Below are positions 51,041 through 61,392 of a DNA stretch of 64,000 bases, in pieces; within the stretch, counting starts at the first letter, position 1; every line of letters starts with the position of its first letter. The DNA comes from Symbiodinium natans (lineage: Eukaryota > Sar > Dinophyceae > Suessiales > Symbiodiniaceae), in assembly GCA_905221605.1 (NCBI GenBank), contig CAJNDS010002375.1, positions 160,001 to 224,000 on the forward strand. Reading direction: 5' to 3'. The notes under the pieces were generated by a model. The model saw nothing but the letters and a program-made list of their open reading frames with translations, had not been told where the DNA came from and made no database searches. The position numbers were made by a program, and so were the translations under genes.

Positions 51041-53030
51041 GGGTTTAGGGTTTAGGGTTTAGGGAACCCTCCGGCAAAACCTCTGCCAACTCCCTCAGGT
51101 GCTCACTCGGCCGTATGCGCGTGAGGTTGCGCGAGGGTCGAAGGAACCCTAGATTCTAGATACCCTCACCCCTGACTCGACTCTTCCTCAAGCCCGAAGC
51201 AGCTTCCAGGAGTATTGGGCCGTACAACCCACGCAACGAACCCTACACAAAGGGCTTTCCTAGGGATTGTAAAGGGATCAGGGCAGCCTGGCAAACAGAA
51301 ACGAAACCAAAAAGGCTACAAGGATGTCGGCAAGAGGCAGGCAGTTGAGATGGCCCAGATGGAAGGGCGCGAAGGAGCCCGGGTACCATAGGACGGGGCC
51401 ATCCTGGCAACGCGAGAGTTGAGGATTTGCACTCTCGCACTTTTTGTAGCCCCCTAAACTTAAACCCTATAAGCCTTAACTTTGATCTTTAACCCTAAGA
51501 TAGAAAGAACTCTACAGGCATGATGAGGATGTAATGCTTCAGACGTGGGTTGGGTATAGGCTTGCGGATGCTCTTTTTGACAGACTGCCAAGGAACTTTG
51601 AGCCCCCTGACCCCGCGATTTCTCAAGGCGTAAGAACCTCAGGGTCCAGTGCAAGGCGCTGAATGAGTGGGGCTTCTAGGGTTTAAGGGTCTATAGGGCC
51701 CCTAAAACCCTGAACCCTACACGGTGGGAAGGGTACATTTTGCGCGGAAGATGCAAAGAGAACACTAAGCCTTATAAGCCACCCTTTGTTAGAAGCCACC
51801 CTAAACCCTAAACCCTAAACCCTAAACCCTAAACCCTAAACCCTGAGGCATGGCAGGATCCTCTCCTCCTCTGTCAGGCGGTGCACGGGAAGCGCGTGCC
51901 TTCGCATCTGTGAGTTTTCTCGATTGGTTCTGAATTTACGATCCTCGGAAAAACATTCCAAACTAGGATCCTGCTAAACCCAATCATTAAGGCACAGAAT
52001 TCATTCCGAAAATACTCAAATCCCAAGGGCCTGCCTAGTTGTTTATGGCCGGGCCACCAGCAAGCCGACATCGCAGCCCGGCCTAAATAGCCTGTGATAT
52101 ATTAGAGGTATACCCGTAAGGTCCCTGCACAATGCAGCACAACCAGATATACTGAAGCAAGAGCCCTAAACCCTAAACCCCAAACCCTAAACCCTAAGCC
52201 CTAAGCCCTAAGCCCTAAACCCTAAACCCCAAACCCTAAGCCCTAAACCCCCAAACCCTAAACCCTGCAAGCCTCCAGGGCCCTGGAGGATCGAAGGAGG
52301 CACATCCTGTGCACCGCCGGGCATGCAAGCGCCTCGGGTACGGGGAGGTGTTGAAGTGGGGTGACGTTTGGCGTGAGGCGGGATGCTTGGCAGAGTGCAT
52401 CCAGCAATCCATCCATGCTAATAATAGCGGCCTGAATAATTAGAATAGGGCTTTTGGGGTCATTATGGTATACTTATCAAAAGGGACCATACGTAACTCT
52501 TCCGACCCGTATATTTGCCAGGTAACTGCGCGGCATCACGCCCGCACAGCCAGAAGCTGCTGTCAGCTGTCTCAGCAGCTTCGTCGGGAGCTCGCGTCCA
52601 GAAGACTTCCGCGGGATCCCGATAAGGATCCTGCACGCCGAAACCCTAAACCCTAAACCCTACACCCTAAACCCTAAACCCTAAACCCCAAGAAGCACTA
52701 AGCCTGACTGGCACGGCTGAGAAACTGCACGAGGTTTTCTGAGCCAGTGTGGGTGGTTCGATCAGACAACCCCCACTTCCCCTCAAGAAGATCTTTCCCT
52801 CTGCGACCCAGCAGTCCGTTGCTTGGAGGTTCATGGACAGTTATCAGCAGGGTTACAAGTACCCTACATAAGGTTATAACCCGTTGTAAGTATAGTTACC
52901 CTACTTACAAGACCCACTTATAGCCATCTGACGCTCAAGAGCTCATCAGCCTCGGCGCTGATCAGCGTAGAGCCATCTGTCAGCAGAAGGAAGCCAGAGG
53001 AGCTCTTGACGATGTAGGCGTCCGATTCCT
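51041..53030. other. Gene-poor stretch with CCCTAAA arrays
   Basis: Arrays at 51799-51845, 52165-52267 and 52640-52692. A left-end-only Family A fragment lies at 52822-52836 (CTTGGAGGTTCATGG), followed by GTTATAAC-rich sequence to about 52925. No gene is recognised. Confidence 0.5.
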
Positions 53031-54165
53031 TGGGCCACAGGCGCTATGTGAATGATGGCGTTCGGGGAGCTGCCGGGCCATCAGAAGCACAGAAAGGCAT
53101 AGGTGAAAAAACCTATGAAAACCCTACCAAACCCCTAATAAAACCTATTAAAGCCATAAAAACTATCAAACCCTTATTAAAACCAAATAAAACCCTATCA
53201 AACCCCGAACAAGACCACGAAGAAACCCGAAACTAAACCCCTCGAACTTGGGGTGTTCCCCCTTTATAGTAACAACCCCTAAACCCTGAACCCTAAACCC
53301 TGAACCCTAAACCCTAGACCCTAAACCCCAAAACCCCAAAACCCCAAACCCCAAACCCAAAACACAAAACCCTAAACCCTAAACCCTACCCAGGAGCCTC
53401 GGAGTCGGCGCTCACTTGCCAGACCCCGCGCTCGCCCACTTCCTCCAGGCGGCCTTAGGTTCGGCGTAGGGTGTTTGGGTTTAGGGTTTAGGGTTTAGGG
53501 TTTAGGGTTTAGGGTTTAGGGTTACGGTTTAGGGTTTAGGGTTTTAGGGTTTTAGGGTTTAGGGTCTAGGGTTTAGGGTCACAAGAAGAGGGTTGGGGCT
53601 TGAGGGTTTGCGGGTGTTTAGGGCTTTTGGGGTTGTTTGGTTTTTTGAAGAAGGCTGGCGTTTGAGGGCTTTAGGGCAAGTAGGGTGTTTACGTTTTTTT
53701 TTTGATATTTTGGTTTAGGGTTTTTAGGGTTTTAGGGTTTTGTAGGGTTTGGGGTTTATATTTATAGGGTCAAGGTTTAGGGTTTTAGGGTTTACGGTTT
53801 AGGGTGCTTTAGGGTTTTCGGGTTTGAGGGTTGGGGGTTTTGCGGTTTTGGGGTTTGATTTTGCCACCCGCTTGCCCGCGCTCTTCAGGGTTTATGGAAA
53901 TTCTAGGCTTTGTAGGGTTTAGGGTTTTACGGTTTAGGGGCCTACGTCGAAGAAAGTTGGGGTTGTAAGATCGGGTCTAGGGTAAGTTAGGCTTTAAAGG
54001 GTTTATAGGGTTAAGGGCTTTCTTTCCTCCTGCACAGCTGGGGCGAGTCCGCATCGCAGGGATGTCCTCAATAAACTGTCAGCCCTTCTTCCAAAGCCAT
54101 GAATGGCTTCAGCCATTGCTTCACGGTTTAGGGTTATAGGGTTTTAGGGTTTATGGTTTCAGCAA
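53031..54165. repeat. Large degenerate telomere-like block
   Basis: An AAACCCTAT/AAAACC-type region is followed by CCCTAAA arrays (53275-53390) and by TTTAGGG arrays (53471-53580) that decay into TTTTAGGG, TTTGGGG and TTACGG variants up to about 54160. A Family B left end (GTTCCCCCTTTATAGTAACA) lies at 53255. Confidence 0.8.
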
Positions 54166-54427
54166 TCTTCACGATGTCAGATTCTGACCAAGAGATGAAG
54201 GACGTCGAGCAACGGGCTGTGAGGCTAGGCTTTGTCTGTAGACGCTCGTGCGCTTCGACGCGGGCCCGGTTTTGAAACAAAACAGGCTCTTAAACCGAAG
54301 AAGTGAAGACTGGTCAAACTGTTGCACCAGGTTTATTTCTTTAGGCTTCGGGGTTAGTTCTTTGGCACTCATAGCCCTCATGACACTCCTGCGCTGGGAG
54401 TTGCAATTCGGGCGTCTATCGTCATAA

Positions 54428-54534
54428 GCTAGACCCAAGAAATAAAACGGGTACCCTTTTGTCACCCTAAACCCTTAAGGGCTGCCAAAAGGAACCTAAG
54501 CTGAAGTTCGCGAATCAGGGCCTACTCTGGGTCC
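54428..54534. mobile_element. Family D dispersed element, copy 4
   Basis: CTAGACCCAAGAAATAAAAC at the left and GGGCCTACTCTGGGTCC at the right, with CCCTAAACCC inside. Confidence 0.55.
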
Positions 54535-54803
54535 GAGCAAGCCCCCCAAAAATCAAGCCCTGAGCCCTTCGAGGGCCAGTTTGGGATGCCACCCTTGCAA
54601 CCTCAAATTTGGGTTTTGGGTTTAGGGGTTTAGGGGTTTAGGGGTTGAGGGGTTTAGGGGTTTCGGGATTTCGGGGTGTCGGGGTTTAGGGCCAGGTGGC
54701 GGGGCGCAGCCACACTTCCGCCTTTGCTCAGCCTAGGTCGCTCTTGCAACTGCCCCAGTACTCTGCCGGTGTCTTCGGGGCTTTGCCTCTGCTTTGGGGC
54801 AAG

Positions 54804-54942
54804 ACTTGGAGGTTCGTGGGTAGTTAGAAGTGGGGTTATAAGGAGGGGAACTATATGCATATAACTTATGATTGGTGATCACCTTATAACTTATTTAGGG
54901 TACTCGTAACCCTACTTACAACTACCCATGAACCTTCAAGTA
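54804..54942. mobile_element. Family A miniature inverted-repeat element, copy 6
   Basis: ACTTGGAGGTTCGTGGGTAG and CTACCCATGAACCTTCAAGT are inverted ends. The core has TTATAACTTATTTAGGGTAC. Confidence 0.7.
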
Positions 54943-55847
54943 GGTTTCTAGACAACCGAGAGGACAGCACAGTCTTACAGCATGATGAGCACACATTGCC
55001 TTCTCGCAGGGCTCTCTGACGTGCCCGGCTGTTACAGAGCCGCATCTTCCCGCCCCTCGGATTTCAACTCCAAACCCTCAACCCTCAAAAGCCTAAGCCC
55101 TGCACCCGAAAGCATTCCGGCAAAGGCGCCACTCAGAGATCTGGCGTCCACAGGCCATGGTGACGTCAACTTGCGCTTCGAGCCTGGGACTCCAGGATCC
55201 CCCAGAAGCGCGAAAACCCTGAGTCCCAAATCCCCGCCCTAAAGCCCTAAAGCCCTAAACCTGAAACCCCAAAACCCTCAAGCCTCAAGCTAGCTCTGGG
55301 TCACTGTAAGTTTGTGGGCAACTGCTCAGGTGTCTGTTTGAGTCGCTGAGTGGCCACTCGACGCTAAAGGCTTTGGAGGCTCACTTTCGCCCGAAGGGTT
55401 TAGGGGCTAGGGCTTGGTAGGGGGTTTATGGGCTTAGTAGGGGTTGATGGGTTTTTGGGTGTATGGGTTTACCGGTTTCTGGGACACCCCAAACCGCCCC
55501 CCTAAACCCTAAACCCTAAACCCTGGACCCTATAAACCCCAAACTGCCCCTGGGATCGGAGTTTCTTTTTGGGCGCCCTTTGTGCCCCTTTTCGAGTGCA
55601 GGGCCCAGGCAGCCACTTCGAGCCAGGGATGCTAAGGGTGAGATGTTCACTGTCTCGGATTCGTTAAGATTTAGGGTTTAGGGTTTAGGGTTTAGGGTTT
55701 AGGGTTTTTTTTTCGCTCCCGCATAGCTGGCCGAACCGCAAGGCAGGGTGATGTCGATGAGACGTCTGTGTCGGAAAAAGGGGGTCCACTACCGGACCTG
55801 CCGTTCTGCATGCTATTTCCCTCCTCGTTAAAGCCAATACATCACTA
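54943..55847. other. Gene-poor stretch between arrays and the viral insert
   Basis: Degenerate TTTAGGG/CCCTAAA units lie throughout, with an array at 55671-55708. A CTCCCGCATAGCTGGCC motif at 55727 also occurs at 33785. No gene is recognised. Confidence 0.5.
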
Positions 55848-56465
55848 TCAGTAGAACATTTCACGAAAAGCAGCTGCTGTCATAATCTCATCAAGTCGCA
55901 CTGATCTCTTGCACTTGTCAGACCAGAAATACGTGTTGCCGTCATGCGCAAGGTCGTACATCTCCCGCAAAACAGTGATGTCTTTGTCTACTTTCTCCTG
56001 GGAGATGGTGGGGTACAAGCGCTGGAGCGCTTGCCTCAACCCGGTCTCAATGTTCTGTGCATAGGCGGTTGCTGAGAAGACGGAGCGGAACTTTTGATGG
56101 CTTGCTTCCTTGGAAGAAGAGGCAAAACTGTCCGATACATCTCGATTTTCTTTTGGTTCTCTGCGCCACGTCGCTCCACTGCCTCCTGTTCTGTTGTCGT
56201 CAACGAGAATAGCACCAGTGCGCTTGTAGTTCCCGCGCCCCTGAGGGCGCAATCCCCACCTGCGCGTGTGTTGGTTCATACCGTAGTTAGCAAGGACCTC
56301 TTCGGTTGAATACCCGGCAACTAGGGCATGATGGATGTTCTTGATCCAGGAAGGTGCCATTTCTCTCGTCCTCTTGTTGTTCAGTCTGACAGAGGCTTCC
56401 AATACGTAACTTGCTTGGACAAACACCCCCAGGGCTTTCTCGCCGGGCAGCTGATTACCACCCAC
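55848..56465 (-). pseudogene. Viral polyprotein-like fragment, C-terminal part
   Basis: This minus-strand frame follows the protease frame after a frame change. Its start (GGNQLPGEKALGVFVQA) looks like the last strands of the chymotrypsin-like protease, and it continues into a basic segment (KRTREMAPSWIKN, GRGNYKRTG) and a helical end (LREMYDLAHDGNTYFW). It stops at REMFY with three stop codons in quick succession. No polymerase motifs follow, so the fragment ends before any RdRp. It is part of the endogenous viral element that covers 55848-57587. Confidence 0.5.
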
Positions 56466-57289
56466 GTGACTCGAGCGTCTGCATCTGGACTGTCGTAGAT
56501 GGCAGATCCGCTGTCGCCATCGCGGTTGGATATGCTATGCAAGCACGTCCCGGCTGCGATTGCCTGGCTCCAGTACATCTCACCCTTGAGGATTTTGTAA
56601 CACATCTCGCCGTTCTCTCCAACGTAGAATGATCGCATATACCCAACTGCTGGGCATGTAGTGGAGATGGAATTACAAAATGCTGCTGTATCGACTCGCT
56701 GGACAAACACGTCGGCGTATCCAAAGGTCGAACTTTCCTCAGCGGGAACCCTCAGGATGGCACGCGCACCACTAGGCGTTGTGTTTATCATGTACTCGTT
56801 CTGCGTGCAGTGAGCAGCAGTGACAAACAACTTGTTAGGGCCAACAGAAACAAGTGCCGCATTGCCCCCGAAGACGTCGGTGTCACCGGTGTCGACAGTG
56901 AGGAAAATGCTTGAATCCAAAGGCTTCGCGTGCATTTGGTCAGTGAACCTGGTGGCAGTACTCTGCAAGTGAGCACCGCAGGTGTTCCACATTCCGCATT
57001 GTTGCGAAATGAGTTCATCCCTCCTCTCAGCAATAGGGTCGGTTGGTGACTGGGGAATGATCTTGTAATTGATGACTGTCCGGTTTCCCATAGGGTCAGT
57101 AAGCGTGGATTGAGCCGTGTCAGGCTGCACCACTGCTGTGCGTCTCCCGTTGACAGTTGGAACAGTGACCGTCGCATCAGGGTTAGTGATGACATTGGGA
57201 TGGCCTGCCGGCAACAGCGGATAAGAACCCGTCAAGTAGCGTGCAAGTTTGATGCCAATGTCACGCGGGCGCCAAGGAATGCCGCCCAT
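56381..57289 (-). pseudogene. Endogenous +ssRNA-virus-like chymotrypsin-type protease
   Basis: The minus-strand frame encodes a chymotrypsin-like serine protease: catalytic His in FVTAAHC (about 56802-56824), a candidate Asp in YADVFVQRVD, and Ser in GDSGSAI (about 56490-56512). An N-terminal region of about 120 residues precedes it. This arrangement, after an N-terminal membrane segment, resembles the start of sobemovirus-like and dinornavirus polyproteins; dinornaviruses infect dinoflagellates and related insertions are known in Symbiodiniaceae genomes. The Ser motif is followed by a frame change inside the expected last protease strands, so the copy is broken. A cellular trypsin is less likely, given the surrounding polyprotein layout. 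Confidence 0.55.
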
Positions 57290-57587
57290 CCCCGCACAAA
57301 ACCCCCTCAGGAAAGTCTTTCACCAAGAAGGTCAAAACCACCCCCATAACCGTCCGAAACAAAATTCTCCTGGTCTTGGGATCTGAGAGCAATACCTTAC
57401 CCCGATCGAAAAGGGCACCCAAGGCAACGCGGAACGCACGCCAGGTTGCTGACAGTAATGCACCGCCAGTAAACCCAAAGGCATGGACCCCGCTCTTGAT
57501 GGCCCAATCAAACGCTGAAGTAAGAGCTGACCCGATAGTACCCCGAAGGGCACCCGGGTCAACCGAACGCGTGGTAAGGTGCGCCAT
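57261..57587 (-). pseudogene. Viral polyprotein-like N-terminal part with membrane segment
   Basis: It starts at a good ATG (GCCATGGCG) and encodes about 90 family-like residues with a hydrophobic helix (LFRTVMGVVLTFLV). It would anchor the polyprotein in a membrane. The reading continues in the next frame toward the protease (GGIPWRPRDIGIKLARYLTG) after a frame change between 57331 and 57261, within a G/T-rich run. The gene therefore needs two compensating frame changes over its length. It is flanked by telomere-like units on both sides. Confidence 0.45.
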
Positions 57588-57589
57588 GG

Positions 57590-58790
57590 CTGGCGACTTA
57601 AACCGGAGGCCCGAAGGGGCCAGGTTTAGGGTTCAGGGTTTAGGGTTGAGGAGGTCCCGGACCGAGGCCATTGGGTTCAGGAGTGCTTGGGAAGACCTGG
57701 CTTTGCCAAGTTCCGGAAGTGCAGGGCCTGAAGGATACCCGAAACCCTAAACCCTAAACACTAAACCCTAAATCCTTAAGCCCCCGAGGGAGCGGCCCAT
57801 CGCTCCATCCCACCTGCTTGCCGAAGTCTCTGAGGGCAGCTACATGGGTCCCCTAATATGGGCCCCTAAACGGGGACCCCTTATATTCCCTGCACAAATT
57901 AGGGGGCCCATTCTTCCAAAGGCGGCAAGGGGCCGTATTAAGGGCCAATGAAACCCTAAACCCTAAACCCTAAACCCTAAACCCAAACCCTAGACCCTAA
58001 ACCCTAAACCTTAGAAACCCCCTCTGAGACCAGGGCTCCGCCGAAGGAGGCTCTGCCAAGAACGCCTCCTCGGGGCCGCCCTGGTGCCTGCTGCGTCGTG
58101 GCGTGCGTACTTGGGGGTTCTAGGGCTTTTTTTGGGTTTAGGGTTTAGGGTTTAGGGTTTTAGGGTTTTAGGGTTTTAGGGTTTTTTGGGTTTAGGGCCA
58201 GGGGTTTGGGGTTTAGGGGTTTAGGGGTTTAGGGGTTTAGGGTGTTAGGGTTTTAGGGGCTTTATAGGGTTGAGGGTACTTCGCAAGCTAATAAATAGCT
58301 GTACTTATCACCCAGTTAGAACCACATTTTGGTTTAGAAGAACAGTTCTGATTGGGATGCAAGGTACCCATGAAACCTCCAAGTACAGTACTCAGGGATG
58401 CCGGGGGCCCATGTAAACCCTAAACCCTAAACCCTAAACCCTATACCCTAAACCCTAAACCCTAAACCCTAAACCCTAAGTCCTGGCCTGAGCGTACAGA
58501 ACACGTGGACGGCAGCACCGGCCGCCGCAGCAAAGGAGCAGTACACACCTCGGAGCTGAGATGTGCCCCCTTGTACTAACAGTCCCTTTAGGGGATTATA
58601 GCACCCCCTATAATAATCCCCATTAAAGAAGGACTGTTGGTAGTAAAACGGGGGAACATCCCAACCTCAGAGGGTCAGATGCTTTGGTGGTGGGTGGAGC
58701 TGCCGCTCATTTTGGCTGTGGACCTTGCCGCAGGACTTCCATCTGCAAATCAGGGTTTAGGGTTTAGGGTTTAGGGTGACAGCAACTTCT
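57590..58790. repeat. Telomere-like arrays with Family A, B and C copies
   Basis: CCCTAAA arrays at 57742-57775, 57951-58012 and 58415-58478; a TTTAGGG/TTTTAGGG array at 58134-58260. A palindromic Family C-like unit (GGGTCCCCTAATATGGGCCC ... AGGGGGCCC) lies at 57846-57910. A Family A copy lacking a clear left end lies at 58275-58385. Confidence 0.7.
58556..58664. mobile_element. Family B miniature element, copy 5 (longest inverted ends)
   Basis: CCTCGGAGCTGAGATGTGCC (from about 58550) is inverted relative to GGGGAACATCCCAACCTCAG. The core is GTACTAACAGTCC ... GGACTGTTGGTAGT with GGGGATTATAGCACCCCC and TATAATAATCCCC. Confidence 0.65.
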
Positions 58791-59015
58791 TATACAGCAC
58801 CTGCAATCACCCATGCAGCCGCATGAAAAGTAGTATTACCCTGTCTCCGCAAGAGGCGCACATCCAAACCATCCTTTGTACCTTGCTGCAGCCCGATACC
58901 ATGGAATGCATGGGCTACAGCACAGCATGCTGCAAAGGCGCGAATGCCACACTGTGCAGCTGCAGCCCGCAGCGTCTCTCGATTCCTTGCTGCAAGCAGT
59001 GTCGAATCCTGGTTT
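58790..59015 (-). CDS. Exon-like fragment, unknown function
   Basis: The minus strand gives DSTLLAARNRETLRAAAAQC, then GIRAFAACCAVAHAFHGIGL and RLLRRQGNTTFHAAAW. Ala/Cys-rich helical composition, free of telomere-like units. No family recognised. Confidence 0.22.
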
Positions 59016-61282
59016 GCGCAATCCCACCAGTTGCTCACAACGTCCGAACATAATCGGCAGGAGCTGATCATCCCCAAACCCGATACCCTGAACCCCTAAA
59101 CCCTCAACCCCACCACTTTTGTGCCACTGGAATGTTCGGCGAGAGGACTGAATCTGCTGCATTCTACGGCCTCTTTAGACCTCAGTCCACGCAGACAAAC
59201 CAACCAACCTATTTGCCCAAGAAGCTGCCGAACCGAAGCCCTATAAACTTTCTGGTAGTGCTGAGGCCCTGAGCTCAGATTCTTGGGCAAGGTCAAGGGA
59301 ATCAATTTTCAAAGAGACTAAACCCTAAACCCTTAAACCCAAAACCCCCTGAGACCCTAGCATGACTGAAGGAGCGGTCCCGAGAAAATGACACCAGGGT
59401 TTGAAGGAGGGGGGACGGGCCAGAAGACTGAGGAGCTGAACGCGGTTAGGGTTTAGGGTTTTTTGCCACCCGCCTAGCAGACCCTTTCTGGGATCACTCC
59501 GCAGGGAACAGCACGTAAGGGTCTAGGGTCCAGGGTCTAGGGTTTAGGGTTTGGGATTTGGGGTTTAGGGTTTAGGGCCTAGGGTTTAGGGTTTAGGGTT
59601 TAGGGTTCATAGCTGCAATTTTTTTGGGTGCTGGCAAGCACTAGTCAAGGGACCACGTTACCTCCATTATCTGCTACTGCTGCTGCTACTACGACGACGA
59701 CGACGGCCACTTCTACCACTCTACCACTACTACGACTACTACACTACTACGACTACTACTATACTACTACTAGAATCTAGCAATTTCCAAGTGAATCCGG
59801 TGGAGGCTTTAGGCTTTGCATGGGGGGGTTGCTCTCGCTCCGTCCACCAACAACCACCTGGACGCAAATAGAATTGGGGTAGAGGGTTTAGGGGGGCTGC
59901 CCCTGCTACTCCATCGCGAGAGCCTGGACAACGCTGTGTGGGCTCGACGTCGCGCGCCTTCTACTACGCGCTAAAACCCGGCTCTCACATTGCCATGCCT
60001 TTCCGACCCTAACCCGCCCTGAACCCTATAAACCCTAAACCCATAAACCCCTCCTCCCGTGACAAAGGCTCCGCAGCGGACCCTCGTCCCAATGCGACAG
60101 GGAAGGGTCGGCCTTGAACTTCTTGGCCCTGCGAGGTGGACATGCTCTGTTGCACATGGTATGCTTGGTAACTTGGTAGCCCAGTAACCATATCTTAATA
60201 AGGGCACCCTTTTTTGGGGTTGGTTACTTTATAAGGGGACCTTGAACCCCGTATACGTATACTCCTCTCAAATTCTGTGTGTGAGTGCGCCCATGCTGAT
60301 CCCATCTTCTCTGCATCGTTCCTATATTCTCGGATGGCGGGGGGAGAGGGGGTGGTTGACCTGGTGCCTTCGATTGGAGGTTGGCAGTGTGTTTAGGGGT
60401 TTAGGGCTGGGGCTGAGCAAACTTCGGGTTCTTCAAGGGCATCCCGAATGTTCGCATGATGCGGCGCCGCACACGTCGCTGCATTGCACACCGCCATCGG
60501 TATCTTTTAAGCGCGCAGTTTGCATTGCCGGCAGAAAGCCCCAGACACGCTGCACACAGGGAAATGTAGGCCGTGCTGTGCTGACGCTCAAGTTGAAGCG
60601 GTTCAACGCACCTTTTTCCTGGAGGTACGGCTGCACTCTTGGTTCTCACAAGCAGCACTGTTCTTGCCATGGACGTGCTGAAAATGTCGAAGCTGGCCTC
60701 GTGTCTCCAAGCACGGCCGCCTTTCTCTTGGAAAGGAAGCGCTGATGCGCGGCCTCATGAACCAGCATGGTTTGACGGGAGTTCTGCAGCACTCCCCTCA
60801 ACCCCTCCCGCCAGCCCCGAGGCTGAAGCAAAGTGGCAACCACGCGAAGGCTCGACAAGTCTCGCCCCATTTGCTTGGCCAGTTGAAATTCCCATTGCAG
60901 TGGCCTTCAACCACGAAACCTTCAAAAAGCCATCTGCACTTCAAACCCTCAAACCCCCATACCCCCTAAGCCCCCTAAACCCCCCAAAACCCCCCCCAAA
61001 ACCCCCCTAAACCCCCCTAAACCCCCCCTAAACCCTCTAGACCCCGGAAGGCGGCAGCCCTTCCCCAACCCCCCGGAAAAAAAAACGCCTCCGGAGGCAG
61101 CACGATGCAAACCTCCGCAGGCTGCAGGAGAGAAAGCCTGCAGGCCTCCTCCAGCACCTGCTTGGGGGGGTTTATATAGGGTTTCCTAAGCCCTAAGCCC
61201 TAAGCCCTAAACCCTAATGCAACTGGATAACCCTAAACCCTAAACCCTAAACCCTAAACCCTAATTAAACCCTAAACCAAAC
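59016..61282. other. Gene-poor stretch with arrays and triplet microsatellite
   Basis: TTTAGGG units at 59446-59460 and 59535-59608, an ACT/GAC triplet microsatellite at 59675-59775, the C-rich variant array at 60958-61040 and a CCCTAAA array at 61186-61270. Minus-strand frames at 60646-60870 (RGVLQNSRQTMLVHEAAHQR) are protein-like but unrecognised. Confidence 0.45.
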
Positions 61283-61392
61283 CCTAGCTGATGGTAACAT
61301 CGCACTGCAGGGAACACTCTCGCTGTTCATTTCGGAAAAGAGAGGGGTTCTGCGAAGACGGTGGTTACGCCCTGTCTGTCCTGCCCCCTTGT
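61283..61392. repeat. Family E dispersed repeat, copy 2
   Basis: It has the same block order as 16514-16619: CCTAGCTGATGG, CATCGCACTGCAGGGAACAC, GGTTCTGCGAAGACGG and CCTGTCTGTC. Confidence 0.6.

Noticed and set aside
53471-54160. True chromosome end (telomere)
   Set aside because: The array is degenerate, changes orientation, and unique sequence continues on both sides.
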